The notes under the pieces were generated by a model. That model worked only from the letters and a program-made list of their open reading frames with translations. It did not search any database and had not been told where the DNA came from. Positions 47,900 through 56,522 of a DNA stretch of 64,000 nt are shown here, one piece after another. Position 1 is the stretch's first letter. Each line of letters opens with the position of its first letter. A program made the translations under genes and the position numbers. Source of the stretch: JACQFK01 sp964619955 (lineage in GTDB: Bacteria > Planctomycetota > MHYJ01 > JACPRB01); NCBI GenBank assembly GCA_964619955.1, contig CAZUJF010000023.1, positions 14,068 through 78,067 of the forward strand. The letters run 5' to 3'.

Positions 47900-49351
47900 C
47901 TACAGCGTCCTCCGGAATTCCTTCAGCAGCTCCGTGGGGATGGGCCGGCCCTTCCAGAGGCGGAACTGGTGGTCCGCCTGGCGCAGGAACATCTCCACCC
48001 CGTCGATCGTCGTCGCCCCCGCGGCCCGCGCGTCCTTGAGGAACTGCGTGTCCCGCGGCGTGTAGACCGTGTCCATCGCGACCATGTCCTTCTTGAAAAA
48101 CGCGGCCTCCACCGGCGACTCCCCCGTCCTCGGCGTCATGCCCACCGAGGTCCCGTTCACCACGATCTGCGCGCGCGCCTCGATCAGGCGGTCCCAGCGG
48201 ACGCAGTCCACCCCCAGCTCCTCCGCCAGCGCCTTGCCGCGCTCGAAGGTCCGGTTCGCCACGATCACCCGCGCGGCCTCCTGCTTGAGGCCCCACGCGA
48301 TCGCCCGCGAGACCCCGCCCGCGCCGAGCACCAGCGCCCGCATCCCGTAGATCCCGTGCGACCACTTCGCGACCGCCGCCTCCTTCACCGCCTCCATCGC
48401 GGCCAGCACGTCCGTGTTCGCCCCGATGAGGCGCCCCTCCCGGACGGCCAGCGTGTTCGCCGCCCCGATCCCCTGCGCGATCTCGTCCGCCTCGTCGAAG
48501 GCCGCCATCACCGCCTGCTTGTGCGGGATCGTGACGGAGAGCCCCTTCAGCCCCGCGGCCTGGACCAGGTCCCGCACGAGGGCGGCGTCGTCCACGCGGA
48601 TCCGCACGTAGCGCGCGTTCAGGCCGAGCTGCTTGAAGACCTCGTTGAAGATCAGCGGGCTCCGCGAGTGGGCCACGGGATTGCCGATCACGCCGTAGAC
48701 CTCGGTCGCGGCGTCGATCGTGCCGGCCCGGTAGAAGCGCACCAGCTCCTCCACCGTCAGCTGACCCGGCGCCGTCTCCACGCCCGCCTGCAGCGAGCCG
48801 AACGTCAGCACGCCGCCGTAGCGCCGGTAGAGGATCCTCAGCAGCTCGCCGTGGTCCCCCATCGCGATGACCGCGGTGGGGACCTTCGCCGCCGTCTGCA
48901 GCTTGAGCAGGCGGACGAGGTCCGCCGTCCCGCGCGCCTGGCAGGCGATTTTCACGACCGCCGGCTTCCGCTCCGCCATCTGCGCCGCGAGCGCCTCGAG
49001 ATCGGCGGGCACTCCCTCGAAGTCGTGGCAGGACAGCACCAGCTTCGCCTGGCGGCGGTCGAAATCGCGGAACGTGCGGTGCTCGACGTCGATGTAGTCC
49101 GCGCCGAAACGGCAGGCGTCCTCGAGCAGCCGGAAGCGCGCCGCCTCGTCGCCCGCGAAGACCCCGCCCTCCGCCTTCGAGCGCACGGTGACGAGCACCG
49201 GCAGCGGTTTCGCGCGGAGGAGCCGCTCCAGATCCGGATCCGGCAGATGGTCGATCCGGAGCTCGCAGAGCTCGGCCCCCAGACGCCGGGCCTCCGACAT
49301 CTGCCGGAGCGCCTCGTCGTTCGTCGGAGGCTTGAGGGCGGCGCAGATCAT
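47900..49351 (-). CDS. aroDE: Bifunctional 3-dehydroquinate dehydratase (type I) / shikimate dehydrogenase
   Basis: A 483-residue fusion. Residues 1-215 are type I AroD: CELRIDHLPD, the catalytic His in SCHDFEG and the Schiff-base Lys in AVVKIACQAR. Residues 218-483 are AroE: NPVAHSRSPLIFNEVF, TIPHKQAV (catalytic Lys), GAANT, GAGGVSRAI (cofactor) and GTSVGMTP. It catalyses two consecutive shikimate-pathway steps. The fusion is known in plants and in chlamydiae and planctomycetes. TAGAAT lies about 6 bases before the ATG, with no Shine-Dalgarno. Confidence 0.95.
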   Translation of the reverse strand: MICAALKPPTNDEALRQMSEARRLGAELCELRIDHLPDPDLERLLRAKPLPVLVTVRSKAEGGVFAGDEAARFRLLEDACRFGADYIDVEHRTFRDFDRRQAKLVLSCHDFEGVPADLEALAAQMAERKPAVVKIACQARGTADLVRLLKLQTAAKVPTAVIAMGDHGELLRILYRRYGGVLTFGSLQAGVETAPGQLTVEELVRFYRAGTIDAATEVYGVIGNPVAHSRSPLIFNEVFKQLGLNARYVRIRVDDAALVRDLVQAAGLKGLSVTIPHKQAVMAAFDEADEIAQGIGAANTLAVREGRLIGANTDVLAAMEAVKEAAVAKWSHGIYGMRALVLGAGGVSRAIAWGLKQEAARVIVANRTFERGKALAEELGVDCVRWDRLIEARAQIVVNGTSVGMTPRTGESPVEAAFFKKDMVAMDTVYTPRDTQFLKDARAAGATTIDGVEMFLRQADHQFRLWKGRPIPTELLKEFRRTL

Positions 49352-49387
49352 CGGGGGATTCTATCGAAGATGGCGGGCCCGCAAAAT

Positions 49388-50344
49388 TTATTCCCAGCCG
49401 GGCAGCGTGCGCCCCCAGGCCTGGATCTTCATCAGCGCCGGACGGTTCTCCTCCGCCCCGGCGAGCGGGTCGAACCCGAACGCGACGCCCGCCTTGTCCT
49501 CCAGCAGCCGCGCCGCCGCGTGCCGGAGATAGGGGTCCTCGGACTCGAGGCCGCGCGCCACCCCGCGCAGCGCCGGCCCCGTCCCCAGCGCCGCGAGCGC
49601 CGCCAGCGCGGAGCGCCGCAGGTGGATGTTCTTCTCGGCCTTGTCGTGGGCCAGCACCGTGAGCGGCCGGATCACCCCCGGGGCCCGCAGCCCCCCGAGC
49701 GCCCGCAGGAGCCGGGCCTTTTCGGGGGCCGCCGCGCAGCGGTCGAACACCGCCGCCGCCCGCTCCGCCGCCTCCTCCGCCTGCGCGGGCGTCATCCGGT
49801 CCCTCAGCCGGGCGAGCGCCTCGATCGCACGCACCCGCACGTCGAGCCGCTCCGTCGGGGCCCCGGTCCCCAGGATGCCCAGGAGATACGGCAGCCCCCG
49901 GGCGTCGCCCAGCCCCCCCAGCAGGTCGCAGAGCGCGGCGGCCGCCTGGTCCTCCCGCTTCGACTCCTCCCCTTCGCGCGCGCGGATCTCCTCCGCCGCG
50001 GCGCGCGCCCGCCACGCGAGGTCGGGATCCGGCGACGCCCCCAGCGGCTCGAGCCACGGCAGGGCGCGGCGCCCCAGATTCAGCAGATCCGCCTCCGCCC
50101 GCGCCCGTTCCTTCCACACCCGGGAGGAGAGCCGCGCCGCCGCGGCGCGGACCGCCGGCTCCACGGAGGCCTCCGCCTCCGACAGCCTTTTGAGGACCGG
50201 CTCCAGGATCTCCGCCCCCCGCAGCGCCAGCGCGTCCTGGGCGCGCCGGCGTTCCGCGGCGTCCGGCGCCTTGAGACGCTCGAGCTGGTCCGGGATCGCG
50301 TCCTGAAGCGGGCCCAGGAGGAGGAGCAGCGCCAGGCGGGACAT
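49388..50344 (-). CDS. Exported HEAT-repeat protein
   Basis: A 318-residue protein. An N-terminal hydrophobic segment (MSRLALLLLLGP) may be a signal peptide. Around seven HEAT-like repeats follow (AAERRRAQDALALRGAE, RGLPYLLGILGTGAPTERLD, VRAIEALARLRDRMTP, GVIRPLTVLAHDKAEK, LRRSALAALAALGTGPAL). The first codon is ATG at 50344; a GTG at 50347 precedes it. It follows the DUF1570 peptidase by 14 bases and is likely cotranscribed. Confidence 0.8.
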   Translation of the reverse strand: MSRLALLLLLGPLQDAIPDQLERLKAPDAAERRRAQDALALRGAEILEPVLKRLSEAEASVEPAVRAAAARLSSRVWKERARAEADLLNLGRRALPWLEPLGASPDPDLAWRARAAAEEIRAREGEESKREDQAAAALCDLLGGLGDARGLPYLLGILGTGAPTERLDVRVRAIEALARLRDRMTPAQAEEAAERAAAVFDRCAAAPEKARLLRALGGLRAPGVIRPLTVLAHDKAEKNIHLRRSALAALAALGTGPALRGVARGLESEDPYLRHAAARLLEDKAGVAFGFDPLAGAEENRPALMKIQAWGRTLPGWE

Positions 50345-50358
50345 CACGGCGGGACGGG

Positions 50359-51591
50359 CTACTTGAGCCCCTGGATGTGGCGGATGAAGCGGTCCTCGAG
50401 CTGGGGCAGGTCCTCCCCGAGCTCGTTGCGGAGCAGCTCCTCGAAGGCCCCCTTGGAGGCCGTGCCCTCGAGCTCCCGGCGGCAGTAGTCCTCGAAGACC
50501 TTGCGCAGCCGGGGTCCGGACTGCCGGAGGAAATGGACGAAGGCCCAGGACTCCGCATAGTAGATCTGGGCCTTGCGCGTGACCTCGGAGGCCTCGCTCA
50601 GCATGCCGCGCTCGAACCAGTCCCAGAATTCGTCGACCGTCATGCCGACCAGCATCGAGAGCGGGATGAAGTCCTTGCGGCCCTCCTGCTGCAGGGCCTG
50701 CTTCAGCGCGGGCAGCCGGAGGCTGTGGCCGCCGGCGTCCATCGCGACCTCGCCGTCCAGGCGCCGCCGGTACGATTCGAAGTAGGTCCCCACGCCCTCC
50801 TGGAACCAGTAGGAGGCGGGCACGCGGCGGCCCTCGGTGCGGAGCAGCGTGTAGTGATGGACCAGCTGGTGGGCGCCTTCATGCAACAGCAGTTCGTACG
50901 GCGCCATGAAGTCGTGGTACGTGATCACGCGGCGCCGCCCGTATTCGTAGAAGCCCTTGATCGCCGCCGCCATGCGCCGCTTCTCGCGCGCCTCGCAGTA
51001 GCGGTCGAAGCTCTCGCGGGAATTCAGGATCACGACCGGGAGCACCGCGTCCACGGCGGGCAGCCCGAGCGCCCGGGAGAACTCCTGCTCGAAGGCCTGC
51101 TTCAGCGTCTCCAGCCGCAGCGCGTACTCCTGGATCAGGTCCTTGCCGACGTAGCGCTCGGAGCGCTCCATCGCGACGAGGTACGGCTTCACCTGCTCCG
51201 TGAAGATGAACTGCGAGCCGAATTCGCGCAGGACCTCGTTCTTCGCGCGCCCCACGGGGTCGTCGAGGAAGGGGGTCTCGATGGGCAGCGCCCCCGGCGT
51301 CTCCGGGGGGACGGCGGGAAGACGCGGCAGCGCCTTCGCCAGCGGTGCGGGCTCGGGTGCCGGCGCGGGCAGGCTCCAGAGGAGGCCGGCGGCCAGGAGC
51401 GCCAGGGCCGCCGCCGCGGCCAGGCCGCCCAGCAGCGGCCGGCGGAGCCGTCCGGGCGCGTGCGCGGCGTCGGCTCCGGGGACCGTGAGGACGGCCGTGC
51501 AACCGCCGCAGCGGAGCCGCGTCCCCGACGCGATCCCGCTCACGTTGAAGCGCTTCGTGCAGAACGGACAGCGCACCAGCCGGAGCGTCAT
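50359..51591 (-). CDS. Zinc-ribbon-anchored DUF1570 metallopeptidase-like protein
   Basis: A 410-residue protein. An N-terminal zinc ribbon (CPFCTKRF, then CGGCTAVL) precedes a transmembrane helix (residues 55-75, LLGGLAAAAALALLAAGLLW), then a DUF1570 domain with HEGAHQLVHH (HExxH-like) and a downstream Glu in FQEGVGTYFESY and YAESWAFVHFLRQ. This is a gluzincin-like layout, predicted to be extracytoplasmic. DUF1570 proteins are concentrated in planctomycetes. The ATG is preceded by GGGGGTGGCGG. Confidence 0.85.
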   Translation of the reverse strand: MTLRLVRCPFCTKRFNVSGIASGTRLRCGGCTAVLTVPGADAAHAPGRLRRPLLGGLAAAAALALLAAGLLWSLPAPAPEPAPLAKALPRLPAVPPETPGALPIETPFLDDPVGRAKNEVLREFGSQFIFTEQVKPYLVAMERSERYVGKDLIQEYALRLETLKQAFEQEFSRALGLPAVDAVLPVVILNSRESFDRYCEAREKRRMAAAIKGFYEYGRRRVITYHDFMAPYELLLHEGAHQLVHHYTLLRTEGRRVPASYWFQEGVGTYFESYRRRLDGEVAMDAGGHSLRLPALKQALQQEGRKDFIPLSMLVGMTVDEFWDWFERGMLSEASEVTRKAQIYYAESWAFVHFLRQSGPRLRKVFEDYCRRELEGTASKGAFEELLRNELGEDLPQLEDRFIRHIQGLK

Positions 51592-51685
51592 CGACCGCCA
51601 CCCCCTAAAGCGACCCACCCAGTCTTGCGGCTCGATCCCCGAACCTTCAAGTCTAGGACGGGCGCCCGGGCGAAACAAGCACAAA

Positions 51686-52678
51686 TCAACCCCGCCGCTT
51701 CAGGTGGCGCAGCGCGCCGAGGTAGCGTCGCAGCGTCGTCGCCCGCAGGCCCGCCTCCCGCCGCGCCGGGCCGGGGAGTTCGGGCGGGCGCCCTTCCGCC
51801 GCCGCCTTCCAGGCGGCCCCCCCGAGCAGCGGGAGGAACACGTTGAGGACGATCTCCCGCGCGCGCGCGGGACCGATGAGCCCGGCGCCCCCGGGATCCA
51901 GCCAGGCGGAGAGGGCGTCGATGCCCGGACGCGCCGCCAGCCCGCGGGCCAGCCCCTCGCCCCGCGCCGCCCCCAGGAACAGCGCCATCCCGCGCAGGCG
52001 CCGCCACGGATGATTCGCCGGCCGCACGCCCCGCAGCCGCCAGAACTCCCGCGGCATCCGCGACGCCTCCTCCAGGAGCACGGCCTCGATCTCCGCCGCG
52101 CCGCCGGGCAGCGTCGCGAGCGGACGCCGCCGCGCCAGCTCCGCCATCGCCGCCTGGTTGCGCTTGTAGCCGAGCGCCACCAGGATCTCCCGGTACAGCG
52201 TCTCCTCCAGGCCCGCGCGCTGCACCCCGCGCTCCAGCCGGCGCCGGCGCTCGGCGAAGGCCTCCTCGCCCAGACGGTCGAGCTCGGCCTCGTCCGGCTC
52301 CTGCGGCAGGGCCGCGGGCAGCGAAGCCCCGAGATAGGGCTCCAGCACCAGCAGCGGCAGGCCCCGCGGCGGCTCCTGGAAGGCGTCCCGCCGGAGCACG
52401 ACATGCAGGACGACCCCCGCATAGGCCCCGTCGCGGTGGTGCCCGTGCGCGAACCAGCCGGAGGGGCTGAGGTGGATCTCGACGTCGCCGACGACCGGAC
52501 GGCCCCCGAGGCGCAGCCGCGCCCCCCGGAAATCGGGGCCGCCCTCGAACGAACGATAGCCGGGGCTTTCGATCTCGAGGGGGACGGCGTCTTCCGTGAG
52601 CAGCCCCTCGCGGCGGAAGCGCTGGGCGGCCCAGAGCTCCTGGAGATCCGCTTCCCGATACAGCGACGTGAACGACAT
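51686..52678 (-). CDS. DUF2851 family protein
   Basis: A 330-residue cytoplasmic protein matching DUF2851: SLYREADLQELWAAQRFRREGLLT, GPDFRGARLRLGGRPVVGDVEIHL, GVVLHVVLRRD and the Lys/Arg/Ala-rich C-terminal region. Some family members have been compared to restriction-endonuclease-like folds (GDVEIH resembles a D-ExK motif), but no activity is known. The start MSFTSLY at 52678 is the second of two in-frame codons. A family B repeat lies in its 5' flank. Confidence 0.85.
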   Translation of the reverse strand: MSFTSLYREADLQELWAAQRFRREGLLTEDAVPLEIESPGYRSFEGGPDFRGARLRLGGRPVVGDVEIHLSPSGWFAHGHHRDGAYAGVVLHVVLRRDAFQEPPRGLPLLVLEPYLGASLPAALPQEPDEAELDRLGEEAFAERRRRLERGVQRAGLEETLYREILVALGYKRNQAAMAELARRRPLATLPGGAAEIEAVLLEEASRMPREFWRLRGVRPANHPWRRLRGMALFLGAARGEGLARGLAARPGIDALSAWLDPGGAGLIGPARAREIVLNVFLPLLGGAAWKAAAEGRPPELPGPARREAGLRATTLRRYLGALRHLKRRG

Positions 52679-52689
52679 GGGGCCCACTT

Positions 52690-52741
52690 CCTACGGTCTA
52701 CCGGCTACCCCTACCAGTTACAAGCTACCAGCTGCCGGTCT
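52690..52741. repeat. Family B repeat copy 2
   Basis: The stretch from 52695 to 52740 is built on CTACCNGCTAC units: CTACCGGCTACCCCTACCAG, then TTACAAGCTACCAGCTGCC. It is related to 36731-36760 and 63817-63870. It separates the DUF2851 start from the aroK stop. Confidence 0.7.
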
Positions 52742-53314
52742 TCATATCCTCGCGGGATCCGGCTCATGCCGGTCCCCCGGATGCGCCTCGTCGTCCGGGA
52801 AACCCAGGTGGTCCATCAGGTCCTTCACGAGTTCCGCCACCGTGCGCCCGTCGGCGGGAATCGTCACATCCGACCCGTTGAGGTAATAGGGCTGGCGGAA
52901 CGCGATCTGCTCCTTCACCTCGACGAAGGGGTCCTTCTCCGTCAGCGCCGGACGCCGCGAGCGGCTGTTCGCGTCCTCCTGGATGCGCCGGAACGCCGTC
53001 TCCGGCCCGACCTCCAGGAAGAACACCTTCGCCCCCGCGCGCTTGAAGGCCTGCAGGTTCTGGTACTTCAGCGCCGCCCCGCCGCCCGTCGCGATCACCT
53101 TTCCGTCCAGCGCCGCCAGCTCGATGATGATCTGGCTCTCCAGCGTGCGGAAATGCGACTCGCCCTGCTTCTCGAAGATCTCCTTGATCGTCGTGCCCTG
53201 GCGCTTCTCGATCACCTCGTCGCAATCGACGAACTCACGGCCGAGCTTCGCCGCAAGGGCGCGGCCCACCGTCGTCTTGCCCGAACCCCGGAAGCCGATC
53301 AGCACCACGTTCAT
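52742..53314 (-). CDS. aroK: Shikimate kinase
   Basis: A 190-residue enzyme: P-loop GFRGSGKTTVGRALA, DCDEVIEKRQG, shikimate-binding HFRTLESQIIIEL, GGGAALKYQNLQ (the GGG motif) and the R-S-R-R-P lid. It phosphorylates shikimate in the same pathway as the aroDE fusion 3.4 kb away. The ATG overlaps the DUF2520 stop (ATGA, 53311-53314), so it is the second gene of a coupled pair. The C-terminal tail (HPGDRHEPDPARI) is unusually acidic and long. Confidence 0.94.
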   Translation of the reverse strand: MNVVLIGFRGSGKTTVGRALAAKLGREFVDCDEVIEKRQGTTIKEIFEKQGESHFRTLESQIIIELAALDGKVIATGGGAALKYQNLQAFKRAGAKVFFLEVGPETAFRRIQEDANSRSRRPALTEKDPFVEVKEQIAFRQPYYLNGSDVTIPADGRTVAELVKDLMDHLGFPDDEAHPGDRHEPDPARI

Positions 53315-54156
53315 CCGCGGAACCCCTCCTTCCCGAGCGCCGCCCGCAGCCGGCCCGCCGGCAACGGCCGCTTCCGGCGCGCCACCCGCAACGCGGCGCG
53401 TCCGAGCCCGGCATAGAGCCCCGACAGCTCCGGCGCGAAGCGTTTCAGCGCGGCCGTGTGACGAGCCACCGTGCCGGCATCGCCGCGCTCGATCGGGCCC
53501 GTCAGCGCCCCGGGCAGGCCCGCCGACTCGAGATTCTCCAGCGTGCCCCGCAGCAGCGGCAGCAGCGCCCGCAGACCCTCCCGGCGCTTCAGCCCCGCCT
53601 TCACCAGCAGCTGCAGCCCCGCGTCCACGGCGGCCACGACGTAGTTCGACGCGAAGACCGCCCCCGCATGATAGAGCGCCTTGCGCCCCGCCCGCACCCG
53701 CAGCGGAATCCCGCCGATCGTGCGGACCAGCCGCTCCAGCAGCCTCACGGCCGCCGGATCCCCGTCGATCGCGCAGGCCGTCCCCGGAAACGACGCGGCC
53801 GCCCGCGCGGGATCCGCGAAGCTCCTCAGGGGATGCAGCGCGCCGGCCGGCCGCCAGGGCCTCAGGACCTCCGCGCCCAGCGACGCGCACACATGCGCCA
53901 CCACCGCCCCCCGCGGAAACGTCATCGCCCGGGCCACGGGGCCGACGGCCTCGTCGGGCACGCACAGCAGCGTCAGCGCCGCCCCCTCCGGGCGTTCCAC
54001 CGGACGGCCCCCGCCGATGAACGCGACCGCCTCCCGCGCCCGCCTCATCGAGCGGCAGGACACCGCCCCCAGGCGCCATCCGGCCTCCCGGAGCAGCCGC
54101 CCCAGCGCCCGGCCCGTCCGGCCCGCGCCGACGATGGAAACGTCGATCTCTTTCAT
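53311..54156 (-). CDS. Rossmann-like and DUF2520 domain protein
   Basis: A 281-residue protein. An NAD(P)-binding start (VSIVGAGRTGRALGRLL) is followed by LCVPDEAVGPVARA and the DUF2520 part (ALHPLRSFADP, KALYHAGAVFASNYVVAAVDAG, ALTGPIERGD). The family resembles prephenate dehydrogenase/ketopantoate reductase relatives; the reaction is unknown. The pairing with aroK is consistent with a role near aromatic metabolism but unproven. The ATG at 54156 is preceded by a short upstream open frame. Confidence 0.88.
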   Translation of the reverse strand: MKEIDVSIVGAGRTGRALGRLLREAGWRLGAVSCRSMRRAREAVAFIGGGRPVERPEGAALTLLCVPDEAVGPVARAMTFPRGAVVAHVCASLGAEVLRPWRPAGALHPLRSFADPARAAASFPGTACAIDGDPAAVRLLERLVRTIGGIPLRVRAGRKALYHAGAVFASNYVVAAVDAGLQLLVKAGLKRREGLRALLPLLRGTLENLESAGLPGALTGPIERGDAGTVARHTAALKRFAPELSGLYAGLGRAALRVARRKRPLPAGRLRAALGKEGFRG

Positions 54157-54282
54157 GATTTCAGGAAACAAAACCGCCCGGAAGCTCCGCGGGGTGCGCA
54201 GCCCGTACTGCAGAGGTACAACCCCATGATACCCCCCTCCCCCCCGCCTATCAAGCGCCGCCCCCGCCCTCCGAATTATTTC
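54157..54282. other. Intergenic region upstream of DUF2520 and small lipoprotein genes
   Basis: A short upstream open frame on the minus strand (54227 to 54153, 24 codons) ends in a TGA that overlaps the DUF2520 ATG. It may be a leader peptide or chance. The rest of the region is a C-rich tract (CCCCCCTCCCCCCCGCC around 54232) with no recognised signal. Confidence 0.35.
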
Positions 54283-54310
54283 TTGACGCGTTGCAGGGTT
54301 CGACTACGAT
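54283..54310 (+). promoter_or_regulatory. Promoter of the small lipoprotein gene
   Basis: TTGACG (54283-54288), a 16-base spacer, TACGAT (54305-54310). It would give a leader of about 55 bases with GAGGAG before the ATG at 54373. Confidence 0.7.
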
Positions 54311-54372
54311 AAGCCGTCTTCAGTAGTGCGCAGAAAGCAGCCAAGAGTGCATCCAATCTGAGGAGAACGGCG

Positions 54373-54582
54373 ATGGCCAAGAAGCTGGGGCTGGTGTTCA
54401 TGATGGTGGTGGTGATGTTCTCATTCTCAGGCTGCGCCTCCGGCGGCGGCGACTTCTTCTACCGCGCCTGGAAGCACCTGGAGTGGCACATCCTCGGGGC
54501 CTACAAGGACCTCGTCAACCTGCACCGCGACATCGACCGCTACGTCTTCAACCTCGACGAACGGGATCCGAACCGCTACTAA
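54373..54582 (+). CDS. Small lipoprotein (69 residues), function unknown
   Basis: It has a lipoprotein signal (VVVMFSFSGC, Cys21) followed by a compact aromatic/charged tail (GGGDFFYRAWKHLEWHILGAYKDLVNLHRDIDRYVFNLDERDP). It has its own promoter, ribosome-binding site and terminator, so it is a dedicated, probably abundant monocistronic gene. It resembles no family I recognise. The Phe/Trp/His-rich helix may contact membrane or peptidoglycan. Confidence 0.8.
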   Translation: MAKKLGLVFMMVVVMFSFSGCASGGGDFFYRAWKHLEWHILGAYKDLVNLHRDIDRYVFNLDERDPNRY

Positions 54583-54595
54583 TCGCTGAATCACG

Positions 54596-54640
54596 AAAAA
54601 ACGCCGGCCGCCCCGACAGGGACGGCCGGCGTTTTCGTTT
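54596..54640 (+). terminator. Rho-independent terminator (bidirectional)
   Basis: An A-rich start (54596-54600), then the stem ACGCCGGCCG (54601-54610) pairing with CGGCCGGCGT over a short loop, and GTTTTCGTTTT on the plus side. It follows the small lipoprotein stop directly. Symmetry and the A-tract on the left mean it can also stop the convergent GHL10 gene. Confidence 0.9.
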
Positions 54641-54649
54641 TCCGCCGAT

Positions 54650-55792
54650 TCAGCGCTTCAGGAAGCGCGCCACCGCGTCCCGCCGCTGCCGGCAGAGCCG
54701 CTCGTCCTCCCGCCGCGTCTCGTCCGGCGACACGTAGAGGCTCGAATAGCTGAACAGCGCGAAGCCCCGCCGGCAGAGCTCCAGCTGCTTCACGGTCTGC
54801 TCCGGCGTCTTGTGCCGGTACGCCCCCACGCCGGGGAAACAGACGACGTCCGCCGACGCCGGCTGCACGCGCCGCCCCCGGCGGAGCGGCGGGCTGAAGA
54901 GCTCGTACGACTCCTCCACGATCTCCCGGAAGCCGCCCTCGGAATCCTCGTACGTCATCGGGAAGACCCAGTCCACCAGCCCCTGCGACACCCAGCCCTC
55001 CGCGTCCTGCAGCACCCGCTCGCGGGACTTCACCGAGGGGAAGATCGCCGCCGACAGGATCGCCGACGGACGCGTCTCCGTCATCACCTGCCGGATCTGC
55101 TTCACGAGCTCCGTCACCGCGCCCTTCCGAAACGACTTCCAGGCCTCGGGGTTGCGCTCCGGCGTCCCGCCCGAGGCCGCCCGGAAGAGCTTCAGCGTCT
55201 TCGCGTCGAAGGACCAGTCCCCCTCGATGAAGCGGACGTAGTCCAGATGCAGGCCGTCCACCTCGTAGCGGGAGACGATGTCCCTCACCACGGACGCCGT
55301 GTAGTCCCGCACCTCGGGCAGACAGGGATTGAGCGCGACATAGTGGTCGTTGAAGGGCTGCCGGCGCCCGTCGCGGCCCGTCACGATCCAGTCCGGACGC
55401 CGATACACGATGTGCGTGCGGTCCTGGGGCGGAACCTTGCCGCGCCACGCGGGCATCGTGTTGATCCAGGCGTGCAGCTTGATCCCGTGCCGCTTGGATT
55501 CCCGGCAGGCGACCTCCAGGGGATCGAAGCCGGGATCGCGCCCCCCCAGGCGCTCCGCCCAGGGCTCGATCTCGGAGCGGTAGTACGCGTCCGCCTGCCC
55601 GCGCACCTGGAAGAGGATCGTGTTGAAGCCGAGCGCCGCGCTGTTGGCGACGATCGTGCGCACGTCCGCCGCCGTCTGGTACTCGAAGCGCGTCACCCAG
55701 AGCGCGCGCACCTCGTCCGTCGCGCCGCCCGCGGCTTCGCCGGGACGGCTGATGAGCAAGGACAGAAGGATCGCGGACGTGAATCCCCGCAT
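54650..55792 (-). CDS. Exported GHL10-type glycosyl hydrolase-like protein
   Basis: A 380-residue protein. Signal peptide MRGFTSAILLSLLISRPGEA, then an (alpha/beta)8 barrel of the GHL10/DUF187 type: RALWVTRFEYQTAADVRTIV, NTILFQVRGQADAYYRSEIEPW, HGIKLHAWINTMP, EVDGLHLDYVRF and VDWVFPMTYEDS. GHL10 proteins act on peptidoglycan-type or polysaccharide chains; the catalytic Asp is likely in LHLDYVRF. A Shine-Dalgarno (GGAGGTG) precedes the ATG. Confidence 0.9.
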   Translation of the reverse strand: MRGFTSAILLSLLISRPGEAAGGATDEVRALWVTRFEYQTAADVRTIVANSAALGFNTILFQVRGQADAYYRSEIEPWAERLGGRDPGFDPLEVACRESKRHGIKLHAWINTMPAWRGKVPPQDRTHIVYRRPDWIVTGRDGRRQPFNDHYVALNPCLPEVRDYTASVVRDIVSRYEVDGLHLDYVRFIEGDWSFDAKTLKLFRAASGGTPERNPEAWKSFRKGAVTELVKQIRQVMTETRPSAILSAAIFPSVKSRERVLQDAEGWVSQGLVDWVFPMTYEDSEGGFREIVEESYELFSPPLRRGRRVQPASADVVCFPGVGAYRHKTPEQTVKQLELCRRGFALFSYSSLYVSPDETRREDERLCRQRRDAVARFLKR

Positions 55793-55841
55793 GACACCTC
55801 CCCAGCTGAAGAACCCCGACCTCTGGAGGTGTATCGGCCGT

Positions 55842-56522
55842 TTAGCCGCCCGAATGCAGCGTCGCCCGCGCCGCCGCGGCGACGAAGACCTCGGAGGCCC
55901 CGGCTTCGAGCAGCGCCGAGGCGCAGGCCGACGCCGTCGCGCCCGTCGTGAGCACGTCGTCCACGAGCAGCACCCGGCCCTTCACCCGGCGCGAACGGTA
56001 GGCCCCGCGGGGGTTCTCGAGGCGCCGGGCCAGGTCGAGGCCGGCCTGCGTCCGGGTGCGCCGCACCTTGCGCAGGACCCGCGGGGCGCAGGGCAGGCCG
56101 GCATGATGCGCCAGGCGCCGGGCCAGCAGCTCCGCCGCGTTGTAGCCCCGCAGGAGCAGCTTCCAGGTCCCCATCGGCACCGGCACCACGAGATCCGGCC
56201 GCCGCTCGAGGCGGTCCGCCAGGCGCCGGCCGAGTTCGTCCGCGAGCACCCGGCCGCCCCGGAACTTCATCTTGAGGACCAGGTCCCGGTAGCGGCCCTC
56301 ATAGCGGCCGAGCGCCAGCGCCCCGGCGAACGCGACGCTGCGCCCCGCGCACTCGCCGCACGCGCGCCCCGCCGGGCCCGCGCCGCAAAGGGGGCAGTAC
56401 GGAGGCCGCACCCATTCCAGCCCGGGAGCGCAGGCCCCGCAGAGCGCCGCCCCCTCCGCCGGCGCCTCGCAGAGCGCGCAGACCCGCGGAAAGACCCAGT
56501 CCAGCGCCGCCGCCCAGTTCAT
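55842..56522 (-). CDS. comF: ComF-like phosphoribosyltransferase
   Basis: A 226-residue protein: an N-terminal zinc finger (CALCEAP, CGACAPG, CPLCGAG), RYEGRYRDLVLKMKFRGG, and a PRTase fold with VLLVDDVLTTGATASAC. ComF homologues are needed for DNA uptake in competent bacteria, with no proven enzymatic activity. TAGACT (minus strand, plus 56531-56536) lies 8 bases before the ATG. No other com gene is adjacent. Confidence 0.92.
   Translation of the reverse strand: MNWAAALDWVFPRVCALCEAPAEGAALCGACAPGLEWVRPPYCPLCGAGPAGRACGECAGRSVAFAGALALGRYEGRYRDLVLKMKFRGGRVLADELGRRLADRLERRPDLVVPVPMGTWKLLLRGYNAAELLARRLAHHAGLPCAPRVLRKVRRTRTQAGLDLARRLENPRGAYRSRRVKGRVLLVDDVLTTGATASACASALLEAGASEVFVAAAARATLHSGG

Noticed and set aside
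46793..50488. Frame of over 1200 codons across the L,D-transpeptidase, aroDE and HEAT genes.
   Set aside because: It crosses several convincing genes on both strands and shows only low-complexity Arg/Pro composition.
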